The translations under genes were made by a program, and so were the position numbers. From the NCBI GenBank assembly GCA_009691845.1, contig SIAJ01000012.1, positions 1 through 64,000 on the forward strand: 64,000 nucleotides of DNA. The letters are read 5' to 3'. Origin of the DNA: Gemmataceae bacterium (GTDB taxonomy: Bacteria > Planctomycetota > Planctomycetia > Gemmatales > Gemmataceae). Below, piece by piece: positions 26,085 to 35,082 of the stretch (positions within the stretch are counted from its first letter, which is position 1; each line of letters starts with the position of its first letter). A model generated the notes under the pieces. The model was given only the letters and a program-made list of their open reading frames with translations. It was not told the origin of the DNA and did no database searches.

Positions 26085-26579
26085 GTGACTGAAATCGGCC
26101 TTTTTCTACGGAGATTTGAGTTGTTTCTCACCTTGCGCACGCTGTTCTTCAGCGTCCCCGCTCTCATCGTGCTCATCGGCGGCTACTTCGTCTCCCCAGA
26201 AGGTCGGACACTCGATGAAACGCTCGAACCCGGCAGCTCTTCCATGTTGTCGAACGAATGGCCTTCAAATAAGGACGAAGATTTGGTTCGTTGCGTGGCA
26301 ATCAAGCATGAGACGATCCTCGATCTTCTCGAAGGTCGCCTGACGTTCGAAGAGGCTATCGATCGTTTCCGCCTGAACTCGACTACGAATCCGGCGGGTG
26401 CAAATGAAGCGGATGCCCGATTTATACAGCAAGTAATCTCCTTTGCTCGAGTCCATGCCGCACGAGACCCACGCCGGCATCAAACAGCCTGCTCCGAAAT
26501 CGAATCCGCCGCACGAACTCTGATTCGCTCGACCGAGAACGCGGGCCGGGATGATTCTGGCGTTCCGTTCGGGTCTTAA
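26085..26579 (+). CDS. Single-pass membrane protein with a planctomycete helix motif
   Basis: 164 residues. A hydrophobic segment near residues 18-35 (LRTLFFSVPALIVLIGGYFV) would anchor it. The soluble part contains IKHETILDLLEGRLTFEEAIDRFRLNS followed by ADARFIQQVISFARVHA. This layout (xxVIAGRLTLxEAAxxFRxLN, then a short VIxWVRA helix) recurs in many small planctomycete proteins of unknown role; that is from memory, not a search. The start is GTG at 26085, although a TTG about 11 codons in is possible. It precedes the cyclophilin gene on the same strand. Confidence 0.62.
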   Translation: MTEIGLFLRRFELFLTLRTLFFSVPALIVLIGGYFVSPEGRTLDETLEPGSSSMLSNEWPSNKDEDLVRCVAIKHETILDLLEGRLTFEEAIDRFRLNSTTNPAGANEADARFIQQVISFARVHAARDPRRHQTACSEIESAARTLIRSTENAGRDDSGVPFGS

Positions 26580-26715
26580 TTGTTGTTTTGACGTTTTTAT
26601 CCCACCTTTGGGCAAGAATCGCCCACGTTTCGTGTGTATAATTGGGGGTAGATCGGTGCCCCCTCTACCGGTATCGGACTCGCACTCCTTGCCGTTGTTT
26701 CACACGAGCTTTGCC

Positions 26716-28125
26716 ATGAATCGCTTCAGCCGTTTTTTCATCTCATCTCCCACGAAATCGGCTCGACAAAAGCGGCTCGCATTCGATTCGTTGGAGCTTC
26801 GCGAGACTCCAGCAGCACGTCTGGGATTGTTCTCCTCTCAGGTGAATTACATCCAGACCACCTTCAATGGTTCTTCTAATTTGATTCGGGTGCAGGTTCC
26901 TGCCGAAACGCCCAGCACGCCTCCCGTTGTGGTGCCACCTCCGGCCCTGCCGACGTTCGATCTCAACGCGGCCTCGGACACCGGCATCCTGGGCGATCAT
27001 GCTACTAGCCTTGTCAGTGTGACATTGAGCGGAACCACTTCGCCAAATACCACTGTCAAGCTCCTCCAAACGAACGCGACGGTACAGTCCGACACCCAGG
27101 GAATATTTTCCTTCACGGCCGTTCCGCTGGCAACCGCGAGCACAAGCTTCACCGTTCGGGCAACCGGACCAACTGGTGTTTCTCGATCGTCCTCGCAAAC
27201 GATCGTGAAAACCGCTGCACCTACAATTCTCTCGGCCCTGGCACCGGTTTCGCTGCCTGCTGGCGATTCCACTACGCTTGACCTTGCGGACAATTTCGAC
27301 GACGCGGACATCACCAATAGTCTTGTACGGCTGAATACTTCACTCGGTCCTGTTAACATCGAGTTGCTCGACCGGCAAGCTCCGCAAACCGTGGCGAATT
27401 TCTTCAACTATGTCGAAGACGGCAAGTACACGGACGCCATCTTCCATCGGTCGGCCAAACTTAGCGGCGGAACGCCGTTCGTGCTTCAAGGTGGCGGTTT
27501 CTCGTTCGAGACGAATCCTTCGTCCATCGCGGCCATCCCGACCGATCCAGCCGTGCAGAATGAGCCAGACGCGACAAATCGTTCCAACCTGCGTGGCACG
27601 GTCGCCATGGCGAAACTGGGTGGCAACCCGAATAGTGCCACCAACCAATTCTTCTTCAATCTTTCGGACAACGCGTCAATTCTCGACGGGCAGAACGGAG
27701 GATTCACCGTCTTCGCGCGGACGGCATCCCCCGCCGATCAGGCTATCGTGGATGAACTGGCGGCGATCCCGACCCAAAACCAAGGGTCGGCGGCAGCCCT
27801 CCCGGTAGCACAACAAGGAGTGTTCGGCGAAATCCCGCTGCGTAATTACACGGGCACCTCATTCCCGACGGATACGACGGCCACGAACTATGCCCTCATC
27901 ACGGGTGCCACGATTGTGCGCCGCACGGAAGAATTGACCTGGAGCGTAACGTCCAACACCAATGTGGCGGTCGCGACGCCGTCAATCGCCGATAACCGGC
28001 TAACGATCCAGGCCATCGCCGGGCAAACGGGCAGTGCGATGATCACCGTCCGCGCAACCGATCGTGCGGGCAACTTCGTTGAGTCCAACGTGACCGTGAA
28101 CGTTACCAGCACACCTCCTGATTGA
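26716..28125 (+). CDS. Exported peptidyl-prolyl isomerase (cyclophilin) with Ig-like domain
   Basis: 469 residues. The start at 26716 gives the exported-protein N-terminus common in planctomycetes (basic stretch, then LAFDSLELRETPAARLG, an LExRxTPA-type motif). Residues about 65-155 form an Ig-like strand repeat (TDLNAASDTGILGDH-like opening, SVTLSGTTSPNTTVKL, FTVRATGPTG). The cyclophilin domain covers about 195-385: VNIELLDRQAPQTVANFFNYVEDGKYTDAIFHR, LQGGGFSFE, RGTVAMAKLGGNPNSATNQFFFNLSDNASILDGQNGGFTVFAR. The F-H-R, Q-G-G and Q-F-F-F-N residues of the active site are present. A further beta domain closes it. It would assist folding outside the cytoplasm or at the cell surface. Confidence 0.9.
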   Translation: MNRFSRFFISSPTKSARQKRLAFDSLELRETPAARLGLFSSQVNYIQTTFNGSSNLIRVQVPAETPSTPPVVVPPPALPTFDLNAASDTGILGDHATSLVSVTLSGTTSPNTTVKLLQTNATVQSDTQGIFSFTAVPLATASTSFTVRATGPTGVSRSSSQTIVKTAAPTILSALAPVSLPAGDSTTLDLADNFDDADITNSLVRLNTSLGPVNIELLDRQAPQTVANFFNYVEDGKYTDAIFHRSAKLSGGTPFVLQGGGFSFETNPSSIAAIPTDPAVQNEPDATNRSNLRGTVAMAKLGGNPNSATNQFFFNLSDNASILDGQNGGFTVFARTASPADQAIVDELAAIPTQNQGSAAALPVAQQGVFGEIPLRNYTGTSFPTDTTATNYALITGATIVRRTEELTWSVTSNTNVAVATPSIADNRLTIQAIAGQTGSAMITVRATDRAGNFVESNVTVNVTSTPPD

Positions 28126-28304
28126 GTGATCGGGGGGGCCGCACATCAGGACGGGGAACACGCCGTGCGTGGGCAAGAATCTTCTTTGTGTCTTCAGGCC
28201 CGGAATGTTCCAGTGCTATGCGTGAGATGTAATAGCGTTTTTGGGGTGTTGCCCTTGGCAAGCCAGGAGGCCTGCCGCCACTTTTGGCTTTGTGAGCAGA
28301 GTAC
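28126..28304. other. Intergenic, no feature identified
   Basis: Separates two convergent genes. CCTGAT at 28119 and ATCAGG at 28145 could pair across a G-rich centre near the cyclophilin stop, but no terminator-like T-run is seen. Confidence 0.4.
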
Positions 28305-28919
28305 TCACTGGCATTTCTTGAGTTTCTTCATGATTGCTTGCTCAATGGCGGTATCTCGTCCCTTGAGTATCCAGCGTTCGCCAGGCTTGTCGATTGGGGA
28401 TGTTGCAAGCGGATCGACAACCAGGAAGCGGTCGCGGTCGTAAGATCCCGCTTGACCGAACAGCGGCACGGAAGGAACCTGGCCTCCGACCGACGGGTAG
28501 TCCTTCAGTTCTTTTCGAACCGTGACCTGTACGAAGTATCCAGCAGGATCCGCTTCCCTAATTCGAACCTCACAGCGGTAGCGGTACGACTGCAACATCA
28601 CGAGCGTTCGCTCGTATGGATCCGGAGAGCCAGGCTTCCAGAACTGCTCGAATCCAGGGGCAAGGGTTGTCTTGCCGAGGATTCGGCCTTCGTAGCGATT
28701 TGTGTACTCAATCGGGAAAAAGTCGTCGACGGCGTCAAGGACTGCCTCAAACAGATCGGAATAAGCCTCGCCCGGAGGACGATTCTGGAGCACAAGAATC
28801 GGGTTGTCGTCCGAGACCGACGTGACATCTCCTGGAATACGCGTGGGATTGTCGAATTGCGGGCCGGTCATGCACCCAGCTAGAACGAGTATCGGTAAGC
28901 AGGCGATCGGCCAGCGCAT
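28305..28919 (-). CDS. Lipoprotein of unknown function
   Basis: 204 residues from the ATG at 28919. The signal peptide MRWPIACLPILVLAGC ends in a lipobox LAGC, so it is lipid-anchored, probably to the outer membrane. The mature protein has a conserved-looking alpha/beta part (AYSDLFEAVLDAVDDFFPIEYTNRYEGRILGKTTLAPGFEQFWKPGSPDPYERTLVMLQSYRYRCEVRI) and ends in a basic KKLKKCQ. The frame extends 11 codons further without support. Proteins of this type occur in planctomycetes; I know of no assigned role. Confidence 0.78.
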   Translation of the reverse strand: MRWPIACLPILVLAGCMTGPQFDNPTRIPGDVTSVSDDNPILVLQNRPPGEAYSDLFEAVLDAVDDFFPIEYTNRYEGRILGKTTLAPGFEQFWKPGSPDPYERTLVMLQSYRYRCEVRIREADPAGYFVQVTVRKELKDYPSVGGQVPSVPLFGQAGSYDRDRFLVVDPLATSPIDKPGERWILKGRDTAIEQAIMKKLKKCQ

Positions 28920-28988
28920 AGCGTCCCCCAGGAAGCCGCACCATGCCGTCAACAGTCCGGACTGTCAAGAGGGTTAGTCCAATAGGAG

Positions 28989-29040
28989 CCCGCACACTCC
29001 GTGTGCGGAGAGTCGGCACACGGAGTGTGCCGACTACTAT
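28989..29040. repeat. Double hairpin of the GCACACTCCGTGTGC family
   Basis: CCGCACACTCCGTGTGCGG at 28990-29008 is followed 2 bases later by the inverse-oriented hairpin at 29011-29035 (AGTCGGCACAC then GTGTGCCGACT). It overlaps the stop codon of the ymdB gene. A further single copy lies on the other side of ymdB at 29901. Confidence 0.9.
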
Positions 29041-29858
29041 GTAGCAGCACGATTTTCAGCTTCCCAGCCTGCCAACTCGCCCTCATTAACCGAGATTCGC
29101 CGAATCAACGTGGCCTTTCCCGTCGATCCGTCCACATCCACAATCGCGCCGCCAAGCCGCACATCGCCGGAGGCAACGTCGAAGGGCATCGGGACGAACG
29201 TGATCGCGGTTGCAAGAACGCGATCCACTCTTCGACCAAGGATGCTGTCGTAAGGCCCGGACATCCCAACGTCGCAGATGAATGCCGTGCCTTCCGGAAA
29301 GACTTGCTCGTCGGCCGTGGGAACATGAGTGTGCGTTCCCAGCACGGCACTCACCCTGCCCTTGAGATGATGTACCATCAAGTACTTGTCGGCCGTCGCC
29401 TCGGCATGAATGTCGACCAGAATGCAACGCACATCGCTCGGCAAGTGTTTCAGAATTCGGTCGGCCGCTTCATATGGGCAATCGACTGGCCGCATGAACG
29501 TTCGCCCGAGCAGAGAAACAACTGCCAGCTTTTCGCCCGCTCGGCTCGTGACGATCAGATGATTTTTTCCGGGAGCAGACGCCGGAAAATTCGCCGGCTT
29601 CACGATGGGCTCGTCACCTTCGAGAGCAGAGGTCAGGTCGTTTTTTTTGTAAATGTGATCGCCCATCGTGATGGCGTCGACGCCTGCGGTCTTGAGTTGT
29701 CGCAACGCGTTCGGGTACAAACCCGAGCCTCCCGAAGCGTTCTCGGCATTGGCTACGACAAAGTCGAGTTGCTCGCGAATGCGCAGCAAGGGAACCGCCC
29801 GCCGCACGAACTGCAGGCCAGGCGTTCCGACGATATCGCCGATGAAGAGAATTCGCAT
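29037..29858 (-). CDS. ymdB: YmdB-family metallophosphoesterase (2',3'-cyclic nucleotide phosphodiesterase)
   Basis: 273 residues. In Bacillus YmdB hydrolyses 2',3'-cAMP-type nucleotides and affects biofilm and RNA turnover. The family motifs are seen: MRILFIGDIVGTPGL (metal Asp), VANAENASGGSGL (Asn/Glu), GDHIYKKND where most members have GNHxWD, VSLLGRTFM, ILVDIHAEATADK, and VLGTHTHVPTADE with paired His. Gly-Asp-His replaces Gly-Asn-His at the third motif, a small change worth noting. I chose ATG at 29858; the 19 extra codons upstream have no similarity. The rny gene lies upstream on the same strand, a conserved pairing in many phyla. The TAG stop falls inside a hairpin repeat. Confidence 0.92.
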   Translation of the reverse strand: MRILFIGDIVGTPGLQFVRRAVPLLRIREQLDFVVANAENASGGSGLYPNALRQLKTAGVDAITMGDHIYKKNDLTSALEGDEPIVKPANFPASAPGKNHLIVTSRAGEKLAVVSLLGRTFMRPVDCPYEAADRILKHLPSDVRCILVDIHAEATADKYLMVHHLKGRVSAVLGTHTHVPTADEQVFPEGTAFICDVGMSGPYDSILGRRVDRVLATAITFVPMPFDVASGDVRLGGAIVDVDGSTGKATLIRRISVNEGELAGWEAENRAAT

Positions 29859-29900
29859 CAATCGACCATCGCTCCGTTGATTCTCGAAAGAGCGATTGCT

Positions 29901-29927
29901 CATAGTAGCCCGCACACTCCGTGTGCA
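29901..29927. repeat. Single GCACACTCCGTGTGC hairpin between rny and ymdB
   Basis: GCACACTCCGTGTGC at 29912-29926, preceded by CATAGTAGCCC as in other copies. It sits about 45 bp upstream of the ymdB start, between it and rny, so it could cap or process the message. Confidence 0.85.
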
Positions 29928-30002
29928 GGAAGCCTGTTCGCTCAGTAACCCTTAGGCTTTCACCCCTAATGGAGCGAGCGTTCACACGAGGCGTTCTAGT
30001 AA

Positions 30003-31622
30003 CTATCGTGCAATCTCAATTGTCCGCATCTCCCTCACCACGGTCACCTTGATCTCGCCGGGATAATCGAGTTGCTGCTCGATGGCCCGGGCGATGTCGT
30101 GGCAAACCTTGTGGGCCTCTGCATCGGTGGTGCGCTGGGCACTCGCTATGACACGCAGCTCGCGGCCGGCTTGAATCGCGAAGGCTTGCTCCACGCCGGG
30201 GAAACCACATGCCACCGCTTCCAACTCTTCCAATCGCTTCACGTACTTCTCAAGCGTCTCTCGGCGAGCGCCCGGCCGCGACGCGCTGATCGCATCCGCT
30301 GCCGCAACCAGCACCGTGTAGGGATGATCAACCGTGATATCGTCGTGATGCCCGATAATCGCGTGCAGCACGTCTTTGTTGGTCTCGCCGTATCGTTTGG
30401 CTAGTTCAGCCCCGATCTTGGGATGGCCCCCTTCCATCTCGTGGTCGGCCGCCTTGCCGATGTCGTGCAACAGCGCACAACGTCGTGCCAAGCGCGGGTC
30501 CAGGCCAATCTCCGACGCCATCATCCCGGTCAAGTGGCACACTTCCAGGCTGTGATTCAGGACGTTCTGCGAATAGCTCGTGCGGAATCGCAGCCGGCCA
30601 AGGAGATGAGTCAGCTTCTCGTGAACCGGCCCAACGTCGGCCTCGGTCACGGCTGCCTTGCCGATCTCCATGATGTGTTTTTCCATCTCCTTCTGCGTTT
30701 CGATCACCACTTCTTCAATCCGCGTCGGATGAATGCGGCCATCCTGAATGAGCTTCGTCAACGACAAGCGGGCAATTTCCCGTCGCACCGTGTCGAAGGC
30801 GCTCACGATAACTATGCCTGGCGTATCGTCGACAATGACATCGACACCCGTGGCTTTCTCGAACGTGCGAATATTTCGACCTTCGCGACCGATGATTCGA
30901 CCCTTCATGTCGTCCGAGGGAATATCGACCGTGCTGACCGTAGCCTCCGCCGTGTGCGGAGCAGCATAACGTTGAATGGCCGTGGCGAGAATCTCGCGCG
31001 CCTTCGACTCGGAATCCGAACGAAACTTGTCTTCGTGACGTTGCAACTTCGCGGCAATGTGCTCGGTCAAGTCTCGCTCGATCCGTTCGAGCAGCAATTT
31101 TTCCGCGACGTCCCGGCTCAGGCCGGAAAGCTGGTACAGTCGTTCCGTCTCCTCGCGGATCATTTCCTCGAGTTCTTTTTCACGCAGATCGACCGCTTCC
31201 TTGCGATCGTTCACTTTCTTCTGGCTGCTCTCCAGTAATTTGTCTTTCTTAACAATGTCCCGGTGCCGTAGTTCGAGTGCGGACTCCTTCTTTTCCAATT
31301 TGCGTTCGACGTCGCGGATTTCGTTCCGTGCTTGCTCGGTTTCTCGGCTGAACTGCTCACGTTTGTGGAACAGGTCGTCCTTGGCCTGAAGCTCGGCATC
31401 CTTGGTGATGCGCTCGGCATCCTTAGTGATGCGCTCGGCATCCTTGCGTGCCTGATCGTGGATTTCGCGAGCCCGATCCTGGGCGGCGGATTCTTGATCG
31501 CGAGCCTGGGCGTTCGCGTCTTGAACCTTACCTTTCATTTGCTGTCGGCCAAAGGCATAACCGGCACCGGCCCCACAAATCAGGGCCAGCACGATGCCGA
31601 GGACGGCGACCTCGGGTAGCAT
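30003..31622 (-). CDS. rny: Ribonuclease Y
   Basis: An endoribonuclease that starts mRNA decay at the membrane. 539 residues. An N-terminal membrane helix ([21 protein letters not shown]) is followed by a long coiled coil (about residues 25-190), with three near-identical 7-residue repeats [24 protein letters not shown] domain (about 225-290) has [25 protein letters not shown], and the HD domain has [32 protein letters not shown] and IGHHDDI. It ends in [14 protein letters not shown] chose ATG at 31622 because AAGGAG lies 8 bases before it; a GTG three codons upstream overlaps that site. It is followed by ymdB. Confidence 0.96.
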   Translation of the reverse strand: MLPEVAVLGIVLALICGAGAGYAFGRQQMKGKVQDANAQARDQESAAQDRAREIHDQARKDAERITKDAERITKDAELQAKDDLFHKREQFSRETEQARNEIRDVERKLEKKESALELRHRDIVKKDKLLESSQKKVNDRKEAVDLREKELEEMIREETERLYQLSGLSRDVAEKLLLERIERDLTEHIAAKLQRHEDKFRSDSESKAREILATAIQRYAAPHTAEATVSTVDIPSDDMKGRIIGREGRNIRTFEKATGVDVIVDDTPGIVIVSAFDTVRREIARLSLTKLIQDGRIHPTRIEEVVIETQKEMEKHIMEIGKAAVTEADVGPVHEKLTHLLGRLRFRTSYSQNVLNHSLEVCHLTGMMASEIGLDPRLARRCALLHDIGKAADHEMEGGHPKIGAELAKRYGETNKDVLHAIIGHHDDITVDHPYTVLVAAADAISASRPGARRETLEKYVKRLEELEAVACGFPGVEQAFAIQAGRELRVIASAQRTTDAEAHKVCHDIARAIEQQLDYPGEIKVTVVREMRTIEIAR

Positions 31623-31631
31623 GGGGGACAC

Positions 31632-32103
31632 TCCTTCGCGTGTCCACCGGGTGTCTCGGGGAAGGTTCGGAGACGGCGCAGTCGCACCGAGATCGGCAAG
31701 CCGACCGCAGCCAACACATTAAGGCGCACAAGAGTTCCGCGAGGAACACGTCCAACCGCCCTTCCAATTTCAACGGATATCAGGCCGCCACTAGCCCAAG
31801 CGGCATTTTGGGATTGAGAGACTCGGAGGATCTGCGTGTAACTAGGTCATCTATATCGACGAGTGCAAACGCACCGCAACCGTGCCAAGCCCGAAAGCCA
31901 GGCCGATCCGTCGCCCTTCCCGAATTGGGTCGGTGAACTGGTATTATGCAAACTGGTTAAGATTTGGTTAGTCCGCAACTTCGGCGAAAGTACCTTCGTA
32001 CAATTTCCGACAACGCGTGTCCGCTCACGCTCGAAAATGCAATCGTGCTGTGCGGCGCTACATCCGTGCCGCTGACTTTGTCCTCCAATCAAGGAGATTC
32101 GAG
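31632..32103. other. Intergenic region between rny and a secreted-protein gene
   Basis: This gap of about 470 bp between divergent genes should hold both promoters. I see no supported coding frame or RNA gene. AAGGAG is the rny ribosome-binding site at its left end, and AAGGAG with 8-base spacing precedes the gene at 32104. Confidence 0.5.
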
Positions 32104-32673
32104 ATGCGCCGTACAAACTTGTTGACCGCCGTAGTCATCGCCGCGCTTGCCTCGGGTTCGGCACTCGCACAAGAAACTCTGGATAACCCCGAGTTCGCGA
32201 ACTGGAAGAAGTTCAAGGTTGGTGCCTCCATCACAGTCCGAACCACGTCCACGATAGCTGGCCTGACTTCAGAAATCCTCATGACGACCCGTCTGGTCGA
32301 ACTGGGAGCCGACAAGCACGTCGTCGAAACGTCCACGGTGAGCAAATTTGGAGGCATGGAGTTCAAAGCGCCTGCCACGAAGCGTGATGTGCTCAAGTCG
32401 ATCGCTTTGCCGAAGGGAACTCCGAAACCCGATCCGAAAGCGGCCAAGCCTGAAGGGACCTACGAAGAGGGAACGGAAACTCTCAAGATCGGCGGCGTCG
32501 AAGTGAAAACCAAGTGGTACAAGTACAAATCCGACTCGGGCGGGCTCAAGATCGAAGCCAAGACCTGGATGTCCGACGATGTTCCCGGATCCCTGGTCAA
32601 GATGGAAGCCGCGACGGGCGGCCTCGCTGTAGGGACCACGAAGGTGGAACTGATCGAGTTCAAGAAGCCGTAG
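32104..32673 (+). CDS. Secreted hypothetical protein
   Basis: 189 residues. The signal peptide MRRTNLLTAVVIAALASGSALA ends in a typical ALA-Q cleavage site. The mature part is beta-rich, with a conserved-looking core (NWKKFKVGASITVRTTSTIAGLTSEILMTTRLVELGADKHVVETSTV) and a Lys/Pro stretch (PKGTPKPDPKAAKPEG). It is similar in style to the 1188-1955 protein, but I see no clear homology. ATG at 32104 is supported by AAGGAG 8 bases upstream. Function unknown. Confidence 0.78.
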   Translation: MRRTNLLTAVVIAALASGSALAQETLDNPEFANWKKFKVGASITVRTTSTIAGLTSEILMTTRLVELGADKHVVETSTVSKFGGMEFKAPATKRDVLKSIALPKGTPKPDPKAAKPEGTYEEGTETLKIGGVEVKTKWYKYKSDSGGLKIEAKTWMSDDVPGSLVKMEAATGGLAVGTTKVELIEFKKP

Positions 32674-32769
32674 TCGTCGACAGTGTACGCTTCACGCTCC
32701 GCGTGATGAGTTGACAGAACACGCTCCAAGCCAGTGTTTCGTCAAACTTGGGCTGAGGGATGTACTTAA

Positions 32770-32876
32770 ATGTAGCTTTCTCGCTCCGCGAGAGGGAGGC
32801 CGAAGCACTGCTGAACGCTGAATCGTCGCGCCAACGCTCTGGCAAGCCTCCCTCTCGCGGAGCGAGAGGGCTACAT
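32770..32876. repeat. Paired hairpin element, copy 3
   Basis: A 107-bp unit with ATGTAGC at the left end and GCTACAT at the right end. Left hairpin TTCTCGCTCCGCGAGAG is followed by GGAGGC, and GCCTCC precedes the right hairpin CTCTCGCGGAGCGAGAGGG, so the inner bases are also inverted. Same plan as copies at 15629, 19621 and 50319. Confidence 0.9.
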
Positions 32877-32966
32877 TGGGGCTCTGTAGGGTGGACAACC
32901 CACCAGGGCGATTTTCGCTGTTGCTGCCGTGTCTCACGTGGAGCGTGATGAGTACTGCGCGATCAG

Positions 32967-34757
32967 TTACGCGGCATTTTCGATCAACTCGTTCAACTCG
33001 ACCCAGCGATCTTCTGCCTCGGTGAGTTGCGAGGACACCGCCATGACTTCATTGTGCAGCCGGAGTGCCTCGTTCGCGTTCGACGTATTCATCAACTGGC
33101 CGTTGAGAGTTTTTTTCTGTTCGTCCAGTTGAGCAATCGTCTTCTCGACGATCTTGAGTTGCTTGCGGGCATCCTTTTCGTTTTTGAAGGCCGCACGCGA
33201 AGCGGACTTGGCAGGCTTCGCCACTTCTGCTGGTAACTTTGTGCGTGCGCTGGCTAATTCTCTCTCGCCGGCCTCGATCTCTTCATTCACCTTGTCGAGA
33301 TACGCCTGATACTGGCCGCTGTAGTTAATCACCCGGCCGTCGCGAACTTCCACGATGCACGAGGCCACCTTGTTCGTAAAGTGTCGATCGTGGCTCGTGA
33401 AAATCACGGTCCCTTCGTAGGCCACCAACGCGTCAGCCAGCGCCTCGATGGTGTCAACGTCGAGATGGTTTCCGGGCTCGTCGAGAATCAGGATGTTGTA
33501 ATCGCTCAGGAGCAAGCCAGCCAAACAAAGGCGGGCCCGTTCACCGCCAGATAGGACGGAGATCGCCTTCTGAGCTGCTGGCCCGCTAAAGAGAAACGCT
33601 CCGGCCAAATCGAGAATCTCTTGTTCCTTCTTGCCGCGAGCAGCCTGCGAACGCAGATACTCCAGCACGGTAAAGTTCTCTGGCAAGCTCGTGTAAACGT
33701 GCTGAGCATACACGCCGAGCTTGCAGCCGAACCCCCAGCGGACCTCGCCGGAAAGCGGTTTCAACGAATCGACCACGGTCCTCAGGAAAGTCGTCTTGCC
33801 CTGGCCGTTATCGCCGACGATCGCTGCACGCACGCCGTGATCGATCTCCAGTTGAACGTCGGACGCAATCTCGCGTTCGGGATAACCGATCGACAAATTC
33901 TTGCAGCGAAGGGCGATGCCCTTGCGTGGGTCGATGCGTGGGGCCCGGATGTTCGCACTCGGTCCGTCGCTGATCGATTCCGGCACGATCAGTTTTTCGA
34001 GCATCTTGGCCTTGGACTGTGCCAGTGCCGCGGTGGCCGCTCGAGCCTTGTTGCGGGCAACGAAGTCTTCGAGGTGCCGCCGCTTCGTCAGAATGGCCTC
34101 CCGCTCCCGTTCCCAGCGTGCACGGCTCTCCTTTTCAAACTCCAGGAAGGCATCGATCTTGCCCGGATAGGAAGTTAGCTTTCCTCGCGACAGATCGAGC
34201 GTGTGGGTGCAGGTCGAATTCAAGAACGACCGATCGTGCGAGACGACAAGAGCCGCGGCCCGATGGTCTCGCAAAAAATGCTCCAGGAGAATCTGCGTAC
34301 GAAGGTCGAGGAAGTTCGTCGGCTCGTCGAGAAGAAGCAGATTGGGCTCGTGCAAGAGCAGGGCCGACAGCTTGACTCGCGTCTGCCAGCCACCGGAGAG
34401 CTTGGCAATTGGCCCATCGAGATAGGCCCCCTTCAACTCGAACTGGCCCGCGACCTCGCCGCATTTCCAACTCGGCTGCCCGCTATCACGCATCAGGTAT
34501 TCGAGCGATGTTTCGCCGGGCAAAAACGGATCGTGCTGCCGGAGATAGCCCAGCCGCAAGGTGGGATGGCGAATCACTTCGCCTGAGTCGAGTTCTTCTT
34601 CACCAAGCAGGATGCGAAGCAAGGTGCTCTTGCCGGCCCCGTTTCGACCAATGAAGCCAACGTTGATGTTGTCGTTTAGAGTGGCCTCGGCACCATCGAG
34701 TAGAATCTGTTCCCCGTAACGCTTGGAGGCTTTGGTGATTTGCAGCAGACTAGCCAT
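32967..34757 (-). CDS. ABC-F family ATP-binding protein
   Basis: 596 residues with two ABC ATPase domains and no membrane segments, the ABC-F layout of ribosome-associated translation factors or antibiotic-resistance proteins. Domain 1: GRNGAGKSTLLRILLG (Walker A), LSGGWQTRVKLSALLL (signature), LLLLDEPTNFLDL (Walker B). Domain 2: GDNGQGKTTFLRTV, LSGGERARLCLAGLLL, ILILDEPGNHLDV. The linker (about 240-290) is helical and basic. The C-terminus is a coiled coil (EEIEAGERELASARTKL to the end), as in Uup/YfmR-type members. I prefer ATG at 34757; a TTG three codons upstream is possible. Confidence 0.93.
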   Translation of the reverse strand: MASLLQITKASKRYGEQILLDGAEATLNDNINVGFIGRNGAGKSTLLRILLGEEELDSGEVIRHPTLRLGYLRQHDPFLPGETSLEYLMRDSGQPSWKCGEVAGQFELKGAYLDGPIAKLSGGWQTRVKLSALLLHEPNLLLLDEPTNFLDLRTQILLEHFLRDHRAAALVVSHDRSFLNSTCTHTLDLSRGKLTSYPGKIDAFLEFEKESRARWEREREAILTKRRHLEDFVARNKARAATAALAQSKAKMLEKLIVPESISDGPSANIRAPRIDPRKGIALRCKNLSIGYPEREIASDVQLEIDHGVRAAIVGDNGQGKTTFLRTVVDSLKPLSGEVRWGFGCKLGVYAQHVYTSLPENFTVLEYLRSQAARGKKEQEILDLAGAFLFSGPAAQKAISVLSGGERARLCLAGLLLSDYNILILDEPGNHLDVDTIEALADALVAYEGTVIFTSHDRHFTNKVASCIVEVRDGRVINYSGQYQAYLDKVNEEIEAGERELASARTKLPAEVAKPAKSASRAAFKNEKDARKQLKIVEKTIAQLDEQKKTLNGQLMNTSNANEALRLHNEVMAVSSQLTEAEDRWVELNELIENAA

Positions 34758-34952
34758 CGCGGACAAGACCCTCGGGTAAAGGCTAGATTATAGGGAAAAT
34801 TGCCGAATTGGCCGAATGCAGACGTGAAGATCTCACGAAAAGACAAGGGCTAGGACTCAACCGGTGTCTAAATGGGGAAGGCAGTATACCGAAAAGCCCA
34901 GGATTCGACGCGAAGCGGCGGACCCTGGGTCTGACTTGAAAACACACCGAGC

Positions 34953-35082
34953 TTACCGCTTCCGCTCGATCGTAAAATGATCGACTTTCCAACCCGTCCC
35001 GACCTTGACCATTGTCACCAATGTAGCCAGAAAATCTGGTCCTACGCTATCGACAAACCGAGCTATTGTTGCGTCACGGTTG
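34953..35082 (-). pseudogene. Possible C-terminal remnant of an older gene
   Basis: On the minus strand, in a different frame from the metalloprotease and starting at or inside its end, the sequence reads RFVDSVGPDFLATLVTMV then KVGTGWKVDHFTIERKR and stops at TAA (34953-34955). The last part has the look of a genuine protein C-terminus, and no start codon or ribosome-binding site accompanies it. It may be what is left of a gene truncated by the neighbouring metalloprotease gene. Evidence is only composition and the amino-acid pattern. Confidence 0.35.
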
